23,504 nucleotides of DNA, from NCBI GenBank assembly GCA_900319655.1, contig ONPH01000003.1, positions 1-23,504 on the forward strand, in the 5' to 3' direction. The translations under genes were made by a program, and so were the position numbers. The DNA comes from an uncultured Eubacteriales bacterium. GTDB taxonomy: Bacteria > Bacillota > Clostridia > Oscillospirales > Acutalibacteraceae. The notes beneath the pieces are model-generated. The model was not told the DNA's origin. It worked only from the letters and a program-made list of their open reading frames with translations, and did no database searches. Shown here one piece after another: positions 14,316-21,693 of this stretch (positions within the stretch are counted from its first letter, which is position 1; the number at the start of each line of letters is the position of its first letter).

Positions 14316-15260
14316 TTATTTGTTCAAATCTTTTAAAAACTCAATTATGGTGTTGTCGTATTTTTCGGGCGCGTTTACCCTTACGCGCGAATGTCTGCCC
14401 TTTTCAAACCAGACAAGGCGCTTATTCGGTGACTTGCACTTCTCAAAAAGCTTTTCCGCCTGGTCGGGGGTGGAGTAGGTGTCCTGCCTGCTGTGGATAA
14501 AAAGTATCGGCTTTTTAAGCCTGTCAATGCGGTTAATCGGGCCGTCCGAGGTGACGTTCGCGTGAGAAAAAATCCGCATATACATAAACACCAGCCACGA
14601 AAAAATAACCTTCGGGCGGTGGTCCTCAATCATATGGTTCTTGAACGACTCGGCAAAGTTTACGTACATTCCGTCGGCGCACATTCCCTCGATGTAATCG
14701 GGGCAGTTTTCGTCGCAAAGCGCGAACAAAGCGACAGACGAGCCTATGCAAATTCCGTGCAGAAAGACCGCCTTGTTGTGAAGCTCCTCTACGAGCAGAC
14801 GGCTCCAACACTGCATATCGGCATACTCGCGGTAGCCCAGGCAGCAGAAAACTCCGTCGGAATATCCGTGCGCGCGGTTGTCAACCACAAGCACGTTATA
14901 GCCTGCCCTGCGGTACGGCTCGGCAAAGTAGTAGGAGTATTTGAGCGACTCCATTCTGCCTGCGATTACAATAGCCGCTTTCTCGCCGCCGAAGTCAAAA
15001 TACTCGCCCACAAGGCGGTATCTTCCGCTTTTTATCTCGACCTCGCGCATATAATCCGAGTAGAGCTCTCCCCACTCAAGACCTTCGTGGTACATTCCTG
15101 CGTACTCGTCGTCATTTTCGGGGAGCAAAACGTCCCTTCCCCATTTCTTTTTTGAGGTTCTGACAAGCAAAATCGTGTAAATTACGCCTGCGATCACAAT
15201 TTCGGGAATTACAAACCCGAACAAAACCACAAGCAAAATTATCCAAATCCAAGTGTTCAT
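14316..15260 (-). CDS. Alpha/beta hydrolase with cysteine at the nucleophile position
   Basis: 314 residues with an N-terminal membrane anchor (residues 3-33, hydrophobic, then RTSKKKWGR). The fold is recognisable: VIAGRMES (oxyanion region), VVDNRAHGYSDG, a nucleophile elbow, an acid in HSRQDTYS and His in KGRHSRV. The elbow reads HGICIGSS, so the residue at the nucleophile position of G-x-S-x-G is Cys171 (codon TGC) rather than Ser; Ser is present in both sister hydrolases of this window. Cys nucleophiles are known in dienelactone hydrolase. The ATG at 15260 follows the fakA-like stop by 9 bases, and a terminator ends the transcript here. Substrate unknown. Confidence 0.82.
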   Translation of the reverse strand: MNTWIWIILLVVLFGFVIPEIVIAGVIYTILLVRTSKKKWGRDVLLPENDDEYAGMYHEGLEWGELYSDYMREVEIKSGRYRLVGEYFDFGGEKAAIVIAGRMESLKYSYYFAEPYRRAGYNVLVVDNRAHGYSDGVFCCLGYREYADMQCWSRLLVEELHNKAVFLHGICIGSSVALFALCDENCPDYIEGMCADGMYVNFAESFKNHMIEDHRPKVIFSWLVFMYMRIFSHANVTSDGPINRIDRLKKPILFIHSRQDTYSTPDQAEKLFEKCKSPNKRLVWFEKGRHSRVRVNAPEKYDNTIIEFLKDLNK

Positions 15261-15269
15261 AGTACCTCT

Positions 15270-16931
15270 TTAACAAAGTCCGATTATCAGGCGGTAATGC
15301 TTTTGTCCGCCGTCGATAAACTCAACGTCGAGCAGGGGGAATTCTTCCTCAAGCCTGTCGCGCAGTTCGTCGGTCTGTTCCTCTGTAACACCGTCGCCGT
15401 AAAAGACAACGCAGGTTTCCTTATCGTCAATATCGGGTACAAGCTTCATTCCGTCGATTATGCCGCTGCACCAATCCTTTGACACGCAGACAAGCTCGCC
15501 GTTAAGCAGTACAATATCCTCGCCCTTACGGCAGGTCAGCTCGTGGTATGTGTAGTCGCGCGTCGCGGTGGTTTCAACCAAGGTAGAAACGTCCTGCAAG
15601 CCGCTTTTCATCGAGCTTATGCGGTATTCGGGCTTGTCGTCGGGCACGTCCATCGCAATCGCGAAGTAGCCCTCGGCAACGCTCTTTGTAGGCAGGATTG
15701 TGACGTTCTTTTTGCCGCTGATTTCAAGCGCCTGTCCGGCCGCCAAAATCACGTTTTTATTGTTCGGCATAACCACAATGTAGTCCGCGTCAATCAGCTC
15801 AAACGCCTCGATAAACTCCTGAGATGAAGCGTTCATCGTGTCCTCGCAGTTTATAACAACATCCGTTCCGAGCTGCTCAAACAGCGTTTTGAGCCCCTCG
15901 CCGTTTACGACCGACACCATCGCAAGCTCCTTGTGCGGAAGCTTTTTAGGCTCGATTTTTTTCTTGAGCACCTCGTTGTGCTGAAGCTGCATATTCTCCA
16001 TCTTAAAGGTCAAAAACTCGCCGTATTCCTGGCTGAGCGCAATGACCTTGGCGGGCTTAAGCGTGTGGATATGAACCTTTACGCGCCTGCCGTCCTGGAC
16101 CGCGACAAGTGAGTTGCCGTAAACTCTTATGTCCTCGATAAAGGTGCTGAGCTTAAAGCATTGGGTGTATTTTTCGCTTTTAAGAAGCTGCAAAATGAAT
16201 TCCATGCAGTAGCCGTCCTCAAAGCTTGAATGTTCGTTAAACAGCGAAAAGTCAATTTCCTTTGCAGGGGAAGGCGCGGTATGCTCATTTGTAATTTTCT
16301 TTTCGTTCGTACGGTACACGTCGCCGTAGAGGTACTTTAACATTCCCTCAAAGATATAAATAAAGCCCTGTCCGCCGCTGTCAATAACGCCGGCTTCCTT
16401 CAGCACTTCGAGCATTTCGGGAGTGTAGGAAAGCGTCTTTTTCATCTCGGCAATATACATAGCGAGGATTTCCTCGATGGATGAGTTCCTCGTAATCTGC
16501 CCTCTGATGTGCTCAATTCCCTCTCTCGCGACCGTCAGCATTGTGCCCTCAACGGGCTTAACAACCGCGTCATAAGCGGTGCGGTAGCCTCTGATAAGCG
16601 CATTTCGAAGCTCTCCCGGGCCTGCAAAGGCACAGCGCGCGAGCTCGGTTGAAACTCCCTTGAAAAACTGCGACAAAATTACGCCTGAGTTTCCCCTTGC
16701 ACCGAGCAGCATACCCTCGCTGAGGGTTTTTGCATACAGCCCAATTGCGGCGTTTGTCTTTGCGTATTTAATTCCGTTGCCAAGGGTGAGGCACATATTT
16801 GTACCCGTGTCGCCGTCCGGCACGGGAAAGACATTGAGCTCATTGACCTCGGTTTCATATTTGCTGAGGTTTTGAAGTCCGTTTTTGAGCATATTCTCAA
16901 ACTGGACTCCGTTTATTTTTCTGTTCCTCAT
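15270..16931 (-). CDS. fakA: DAK-domain kinase, fatty acid kinase subunit A (YloV family)
   Basis: 553 residues, full family length. N-terminal Dak2-type nucleotide domain: NVFPVPDGDTGTNM (Asp39 and Asp41 hold Mg-ADP), MLLGARGNSGVILSQFFKG and KPVEGTMLTVAREG; a middle linker; and a C-terminal region homologous to YloV/FakA with VVMPNNKNVILAA. FakA phosphorylates fatty acids bound to a FakB (DegV) protein, giving acyl-phosphate for PlsY or exchange to acyl-ACP. AAGGA lies 9 bases before ATG 16931. The directly upstream gene is a DegV protein (22 bases apart), the natural partner. The lipid genes upstream support the fatty-acid role rather than a dihydroxyacetone kinase. Confidence 0.88.
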   Translation of the reverse strand: MRNRKINGVQFENMLKNGLQNLSKYETEVNELNVFPVPDGDTGTNMCLTLGNGIKYAKTNAAIGLYAKTLSEGMLLGARGNSGVILSQFFKGVSTELARCAFAGPGELRNALIRGYRTAYDAVVKPVEGTMLTVAREGIEHIRGQITRNSSIEEILAMYIAEMKKTLSYTPEMLEVLKEAGVIDSGGQGFIYIFEGMLKYLYGDVYRTNEKKITNEHTAPSPAKEIDFSLFNEHSSFEDGYCMEFILQLLKSEKYTQCFKLSTFIEDIRVYGNSLVAVQDGRRVKVHIHTLKPAKVIALSQEYGEFLTFKMENMQLQHNEVLKKKIEPKKLPHKELAMVSVVNGEGLKTLFEQLGTDVVINCEDTMNASSQEFIEAFELIDADYIVVMPNNKNVILAAGQALEISGKKNVTILPTKSVAEGYFAIAMDVPDDKPEYRISSMKSGLQDVSTLVETTATRDYTYHELTCRKGEDIVLLNGELVCVSKDWCSGIIDGMKLVPDIDDKETCVVFYGDGVTEEQTDELRDRLEEEFPLLDVEFIDGGQKHYRLIIGLC

Positions 16932-16953
16932 ATAATCATTTCCTTAAAGGTTA

Positions 16954-17886
16954 TCACTGTGCGTCAATCAATTTTTGAACGAGGGCTTTTTCGGTTTCGA
17001 GCCCCTTTGAAATCGGCTTGCCTACATAGTAAGCCGCCATAAGTCCGGGGCCTACGTTAACGCCGCAGAAGGGATATACGTCAACGATAATAACGTTCTT
17101 GGGCTTGAAGCGCTCGATAATCATATCCCTGTACTTTTCGGCAGGGACAAGGCGGTTTGTCTGAGCGATAAAAATTGTCTGCTCGGACGGATTTTCGATT
17201 GTCTTTTCGATGTAATCGAGCAGTACGGCATACGCCTTTTTAGCGCCCTTTACCTTGCCGATTACGGTTGTAAGTCCGTTGTAGTCAAACTCACCGATAG
17301 GCTTAATTCCGGCAAGCTTGCCGAAGAACGCCTTTGAGTGGGTAAGTCTGCCCTTTTTGGCGACGAAGCTGAGGTCGTCGAGCCAGCCGCACTGGTGAAC
17401 GCGGTTTTTGTTTTCCTCAATATACGCCGCGGCTTCCTCTGCGGAATGTCCGTTTTCTCTGAGCTTTGCGGCGAGAATTACGAGAAGTCCGTGGGCAATA
17501 CTGAATCTCAGAGAGTCGATAAGAATAATCTTTGCGCCGGGGTAGCTTTGAAGCACCTGCTTTTTTGCCTGAGTTGCAAAGTCAAATGCACCCGAAATTG
17601 CGCCCGAGATTGTAATAGCCAGAACGTCCTGACCGTTTTTTACGCACTCCTCAAAAACCCTTGCGAACTCGTCAACGTTCGGCGGAGCTGTGGTGTAGCC
17701 GTCCGGATTTTTGCTCAAATCCTTATAGAACTGCTCGCGGTTTGTTTTGTTCCAGTTCAAAAACTCGCTTTGCTCGGTTTTATCGGGCAGGGTAACGTGG
17801 CCGTTTACCGTGATAACGTCGTATTCCTTTTTGAGTTTTTCACCGAGGTCGCACGAAGCGTCGGCAATTATAGCAAATTTATTCAT
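16954..17886 (-). CDS. DegV-family fatty-acid-binding protein (FakB-like)
   Basis: 310 residues with AAGGAGAG before ATG 17886. DegV fold: N-terminal IIADASCDLG, TTAPPNVDEF (ligand loop), LAITISGAISGAFDFA, DSLRFSIAHGL and a C-terminal GVNVGPGLMAAYY. FakB proteins hold one fatty acid buried and present its carboxylate to FakA. Compared with the usual HVGPG in the C-terminal loop this protein has NVGPG, and the usual SSxLSG loop reads SGAISG, so carboxylate binding or chain preference may differ; this comparison is from memory. The position directly before fakA supports the pairing. It could carry another lipid. Confidence 0.85.
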   Translation of the reverse strand: MNKFAIIADASCDLGEKLKKEYDVITVNGHVTLPDKTEQSEFLNWNKTNREQFYKDLSKNPDGYTTAPPNVDEFARVFEECVKNGQDVLAITISGAISGAFDFATQAKKQVLQSYPGAKIILIDSLRFSIAHGLLVILAAKLRENGHSAEEAAAYIEENKNRVHQCGWLDDLSFVAKKGRLTHSKAFFGKLAGIKPIGEFDYNGLTTVIGKVKGAKKAYAVLLDYIEKTIENPSEQTIFIAQTNRLVPAEKYRDMIIERFKPKNVIIVDVYPFCGVNVGPGLMAAYYVGKPISKGLETEKALVQKLIDAQ

Positions 17887-17897
17887 CGTATCTCTCC

Positions 17898-18827
17898 TTA
17901 AAAATATTTTGCTGAAAAGTTGATTAATCCCTGTTTTGTCTGTTCTCCGCCTGCGGCGTACTCTACAATGTGCTGCGAGCCCTCAACGGTGATAAGCTCC
18001 TTCGGAAGGGCGCAGGCGTTGTAGTTTTTAAGTCCGTATTCATAACGCACTGTGGTGTCGCCCGTAGCGTGAATAAACAGCGCAGGGACTTTGGTTTTCT
18101 TAAGCGAATCTCCGCATTGTTTGTAAATATCCTCTTTAAGCTCAATTCGGGCAAGCAGCCTGATTATCGGGATGACAAGTATGGGCGGAATCATCCGCTT
18201 GCGGCTGTCGTAGTAAAGCTGGTCTCCGACCGACGAAAACGCGCAGTCAATCACCATTCCCTTTACCTTTTCCGACTTGATTTTGTCAGAGGAATAGGCA
18301 ATTGCCGAGCTGCCCATTGACGAGCCGTAGAGCATAATTTTTTCTATGCCGGGCTTTGCTTCCTCGTACTCTATCCACTTTAAAATATCGTACTGCTCGA
18401 TAATTCCCAAGCCGTTTCGCTTTCCGCCGCTCTCGCCGTGGGCGCGCTGGCAGATAAAAAGCATATTGTAGCCCAAGTCGTACAAATGCCTCGCCTGCAG
18501 GCAAAAATTGCTTATGGGGTTTCCGCGGTAGCCGTGGACAAAAATTACGGTTTTGTCCGATTGGCTGTCGAGGTAATCGCCGTACATAATCTCGCCGTCG
18601 CGCGCGGTAATGCTGACCTTTTCGGTAATTCTGCTCCTGATAAAGCCGTCCGCCTCGATAAACTCGTCCATATAAGGCTCATAACGCGAGCCGATAAGTT
18701 CGCTTCTGGTAAGAACCCTGCTGTTCTCCTTGCGCGAAAAAATCATACGGTAAAGCAGCGCGGCAGGCGCCGCCGCAAAGATAATGTACAACGCAATAAG
18801 CCCGAGCGCAATATAAAGAAATATCAT
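17898..18827 (-). CDS. Membrane-anchored alpha/beta hydrolase (serine type)
   Basis: 309 residues. An N-terminal hydrophobic segment (residues 2-29) ends in RMIFSRKE, suggesting a membrane anchor. Motifs: IFVHGYRGNP (oxyanion loop), RAHGESGG, nucleophile elbow YGSSMGSSA (Ser170), acid in HATGDTTV, and His in GSQHIVEY. Family resemblance is to YqkD-like hydrolases and acyl-transfer or lipase-like enzymes. The ribosome site is weak (AAGAG). Spacing is 11 bases on both sides, between the LRAT-like gene and degV/fakB, so the lipid operon context points to an acyl ester or acyl thioester substrate. This is inference. Confidence 0.85.
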   Translation of the reverse strand: MIFLYIALGLIALYIIFAAAPAALLYRMIFSRKENSRVLTRSELIGSRYEPYMDEFIEADGFIRSRITEKVSITARDGEIMYGDYLDSQSDKTVIFVHGYRGNPISNFCLQARHLYDLGYNMLFICQRAHGESGGKRNGLGIIEQYDILKWIEYEEAKPGIEKIMLYGSSMGSSAIAYSSDKIKSEKVKGMVIDCAFSSVGDQLYYDSRKRMIPPILVIPIIRLLARIELKEDIYKQCGDSLKKTKVPALFIHATGDTTVRYEYGLKNYNACALPKELITVEGSQHIVEYAAGGEQTKQGLINFSAKYF

Positions 18828-18838
18828 TTTATCATCTC

Positions 18839-19273
18839 TTATTTATCAATCTGTCCGCCGTTGCCGCCCTTTAGCATGCTGTGCCACATCGAGCGGATAT
18901 TCTCCTCCTGAGTGCTGCGTTTTTCACCGAATACACATTCATACGCGAAGTGCTCGCAGTTGTTGTGAAGGATATTGTAGCCGCCCTGTCCGATTTTTGA
19001 ACGCGCGGTTTCAACGGTTTTTTCGGGAGGAATACGGCGCTTTTTCTCCTTGCGGTCAAGCACTGCCGTCTCGACGATTTTTCCGCTTGAAAACTCGTCA
19101 ATATCGACCGCTCCGACGGTGATGTTTTGATTTTTCTCCTTAAATTCGGGCAAAGGCGGATATCCGAACTGGATAACCTCGTCCTCGCTGACAAAAATGC
19201 CGTAGTGGTAAAACGAGCCTATGGCAATGCGTATCATATCTCCGCTTTTGCAGTCGACAGGCTGCCACTTCAT
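18839..19273 (-). CDS. LRAT-domain acyltransferase-like protein
   Basis: 144 residues, one domain of the LRAT branch of the NlpC/P60 superfamily. Seen: GDMIRIAIGSFYHYGIFV with His23, EVIQFGYPP (Gln35 where vertebrate LRAT has a second His), and NNCEHFAYECVFG with the catalytic Cys106. LRAT-type proteins form an acyl-Cys intermediate, taking an acyl chain from phosphatidylcholine or a similar donor and passing it to an alcohol, amine or water. There is no signal peptide or membrane segment. The start overlaps the ACP stop (ATGA), so ACP and this protein are probably made in step, raising the idea of acyl-ACP as donor or product. Substrate not known. Confidence 0.83.
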   Translation of the reverse strand: MKWQPVDCKSGDMIRIAIGSFYHYGIFVSEDEVIQFGYPPLPEFKEKNQNITVGAVDIDEFSSGKIVETAVLDRKEKKRRIPPEKTVETARSKIGQGGYNILHNNCEHFAYECVFGEKRSTQEENIRSMWHSMLKGGNGGQIDK

Positions 19274-19527
19274 TTGAGCTTTCCTCCGATGTAATCCGCG
19301 GCGTCGCCTACGGTTTTGAACGTATCGACGCCCGTGTCGTCGTCAAAGCGGATGTTAAACACCTCTTCAATCGCGATAACAAGGTAGAGCACGTTGACCG
19401 AGTTCAGTCCCAAGTCCTCGGAGAGCCTTGTGTTTTCGTCAGCCGCCCCTATTTTATCCGCGTTTCCGCCGTCTGCGACAAGCAGGATGTCCTTTAGCTT
19501 AACAATTATTTCTTCTTTACTCAGCAT
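19270..19527 (-). CDS. Acyl carrier protein (dedicated, non-FAS copy)
   Basis: 85 residues, acidic, four-helix carrier fold: LSEDLGLNSVNVLYLVIAIEEVFNIRF. Ser43 in GLNSV is the 4'-phosphopantetheine site (canonical DSL is LNS here, as in many specialised carriers). The N-terminal insert VADGGNADKIG is longer than in AcpP. It overlaps the ligase upstream by 7 bases and the LRAT gene downstream by 4, so it belongs to this pathway rather than to fatty-acid synthase. The likely role is to receive an acyl chain from the neighbouring AMP-forming ligase. Confidence 0.88.
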   Translation of the reverse strand: MLSKEEIIVKLKDILLVADGGNADKIGAADENTRLSEDLGLNSVNVLYLVIAIEEVFNIRFDDDTGVDTFKTVGDAADYIGGKLK

Positions 19528-21035
19528 TTTTTATATCTCGCAATCTTCATACTCGGAGTTCTGTCAAAGTCGCTGTCGCGCACCTCAATGCGGTTTACGC
19601 GCTCAAAGGCAGGCAGGGTTTCGTTGACCTTTTGAAGCTCCGAAATGATAAATTCTTTTTCATTTTCCAAATTCATTTTGGCGGTTACGGTTTTTCTCGG
19701 CACAACCTCGAGAGCCAATATGTGCTTTCCGCCGTCGTCAATGTCCTCAAACACCTGCGAATCCTGAATAAACGGCAGGGCGTTAAACCTTTGCTCAAGC
19801 TCCGCCGGAGATACGTTCTCGCCGCTGGGCAAAACGATAATCTCCTTGATTCTGCCGGTGATATAAAGCAAGCCGTTTTCGTCGATTTTTACGAGGTCGC
19901 CGGTCTTAAACCAGCCGTCCTCATATACGTCCGCTTCATCCTCGCCTATGTAGCCGTCCATCATATTTTTGCCCTTAAGCCACAGCTCGCCGTCTACGAT
20001 TTTAAGCTCCTGATTCGGGAAGGGATAGCCGACCGAATCGGGGTATTTAAGGCTTTCGGGATTGCCCGACACCAAATTTGCCGACTCGGTAAGTCCGTAG
20101 CCCGGCAAAAGCTTGATTCCGAGCTTGTCGTACTCCTGAACGAGGTACGGCGGAACAGCCGCCGCTCCTGCTATGATGGTTTTCATATCGTCTCCGAGCA
20201 TATTTTTGCCGAACTGCTTTGACAGCGTAAGCGCCATTTCGGCAAGTGCCGGAACCATAACCATAATCGTCGGCTTAAACACCGCGGTATCGCGGAACAT
20301 ATCCTTGTTGTTTTTGCAGATAAACAGCGTGCTGCCGGTGTAGAGCGAGGTCATCAGGTTGCGGATAAGTCCGAACACGTGCGACAGGGGAAGCACGAGC
20401 AGATACCTCTGGTTGAATACATCGTGAACGCCGTAGCAGCCGTTGACCGTGCCCTGCATAACCGCGCCGTTTGAAAGCATAGCGCACTTGCTCTTGCCTG
20501 TCGTGCCGCCTGTGAACATCATAACGCAGGGCGTTTTCGCCTCGCACTTAACCATAGGCGACGGCACATCCGAAGTCTCGGTAATCTCAATAAAGCCGAT
20601 GTGACCGAGCTTATCCTTTGCAAGCGAAACGCTCTCCTCAAGCGAGCCCTGATATACAACTGCGGAAATTCCGAACTTCATACAGCAGCCGAAAACCGCG
20701 GCTTTGTCGAGGTGGGCAGGCATAATTACCGCCGTCAGTCCGAGGGTTGTAACCGCGATAAACGCCTTTACAAAGTCGTAGGAGTTCTGAGCGAGGATTG
20801 CTACCCTTTTGTGTTCATCATCTGTTTTTTCGAGCAGCAGAGTTCTGAACTTTGCCGCGTCATCTTCAAGCTCTGAATATGTATGGGAAGTTTCATTGTC
20901 CTGAATTGCGGCTATATCCGCGAATTCCTTAACACAGCTTTCCCACATTTCGCTTACGCTTTCGCGCTCGATAATCCTTTCAAAATCCTCGGGCTTTGTG
21001 TAAGGTCTGAATCTTTCTCTTGTATCGGTAATCAT
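19521..21035 (-). CDS. AMP-forming acyl-CoA/acyl-ACP synthetase
   Basis: 504 residues from ATG 21035, with AAGGAG 7 bases upstream; an upstream in-frame TTG has no such site. Adenylate-forming enzyme motifs: MFTGGTTGKSK (P-loop, 173-183), PGYGLTES (311-318), DGWFKTGDL (373-381), GRIKEIIVLPSGENVSPAELE (hinge, from 394) and the C-terminal catalytic Lys497 in TPSMKIAR. It activates a carboxylic acid as acyl-AMP and transfers it to a thiol. The overlapping ACP gene makes holo-ACP the likely acceptor, as in AasS-type acyl-ACP synthetases. Chain length cannot be judged. No membrane segment. Confidence 0.88.
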   Translation of the reverse strand: MITDTRERFRPYTKPEDFERIIERESVSEMWESCVKEFADIAAIQDNETSHTYSELEDDAAKFRTLLLEKTDDEHKRVAILAQNSYDFVKAFIAVTTLGLTAVIMPAHLDKAAVFGCCMKFGISAVVYQGSLEESVSLAKDKLGHIGFIEITETSDVPSPMVKCEAKTPCVMMFTGGTTGKSKCAMLSNGAVMQGTVNGCYGVHDVFNQRYLLVLPLSHVFGLIRNLMTSLYTGSTLFICKNNKDMFRDTAVFKPTIMVMVPALAEMALTLSKQFGKNMLGDDMKTIIAGAAAVPPYLVQEYDKLGIKLLPGYGLTESANLVSGNPESLKYPDSVGYPFPNQELKIVDGELWLKGKNMMDGYIGEDEADVYEDGWFKTGDLVKIDENGLLYITGRIKEIIVLPSGENVSPAELEQRFNALPFIQDSQVFEDIDDGGKHILALEVVPRKTVTAKMNLENEKEFIISELQKVNETLPAFERVNRIEVRDSDFDRTPSMKIARYKKC

Positions 21036-21045
21036 AATAATCTCC

Positions 21046-21693
21046 TTAATCAACTAAATTCTTAAGCTGTTCTTCTCTTTCGTAAAGCAGCCTTGCAGCC
21101 GCGTCAATCTGTGCGAAGGTGGGGCGTTCGCCGTAGAGCTCGGTTACGCTTACCCTCTCACCTACGACTACGTGAAGTCTGCTGAAAAAGCTCTTTTTCG
21201 GCTTTATGTAAACGGGAACAATCGGCGCTCCGCTTCGGATTGCCATAAGCACCATGCCCGACTTAAACGACGCGCCCTCGTCGCCGCCTGAGCTGATTCT
21301 GCCCTGCGGAAACATCGACACAATCTCGCCCTGCTTTAGCTTATCCGTAATCTTGCGAAGGGTGTTCATCGTCACGTTGTTTCGGTCAATTCTGATACAG
21401 CCGCACGCGCGTAAAAATCCGCCTGCCTTGCTGTCCATAACCTCCTCGCTTGCGATAAAATGATGCCGCCTGTACCAAAACGCGGACATCAAATATACCG
21501 GGTCGACAAAATCGGTGTGATTTGCAATAATCAGCGCGCCGCCGCGCAGCTTTTGCTTAGCCTTTTCGGAAGCGAAACGCTTTTTCGGCCTTAGTATCAA
21601 AAGCATGGGAAGTCCGCCGGTTATCCTGACAAAATCAATAACAATATTTTTGAAGCTGAAAAGCGGAGCCTTATTCTTTTTTTGTCTGTTCAT
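21046..21693 (-). CDS. 1-acyl-glycerol-3-phosphate acyltransferase family (PlsC-like)
   Basis: 215 residues from ATG 21693, with AGGA 9 bases upstream; an ATG three codons earlier is too close to that site. Complete LPLAT motif set: motif I NHTDFVDP (His59, Asp64), motif II around GCIRIDRNN, motif III MFPQGRISSGG (FPxG, 128-131) and motif IV APIVPVYI. Residues 18-37 are hydrophobic and would hold it on the inner face of the membrane. It transfers an acyl chain to a lysophosphatidate or similar acceptor. It lies 10 bases before the ligase and its start overlaps the end of the preceding chimeric ORF by 23 bases, where a second PlsC-like gene formerly stood. Confidence 0.88.
   Translation of the reverse strand: MNRQKKNKAPLFSFKNIVIDFVRITGGLPMLLILRPKKRFASEKAKQKLRGGALIIANHTDFVDPVYLMSAFWYRRHHFIASEEVMDSKAGGFLRACGCIRIDRNNVTMNTLRKITDKLKQGEIVSMFPQGRISSGGDEGASFKSGMVLMAIRSGAPIVPVYIKPKKSFFSRLHVVVGERVSVTELYGERPTFAQIDAAARLLYEREEQLKNLVD

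Noticed and set aside
15270..16931. Dihydroxyacetone kinase as the identity of the DAK-domain protein.
   Set aside because: The single-chain 553-residue YloV layout and the adjoining DegV gene match FakA/FakB, not the DhaK/DhaL/DhaM system.
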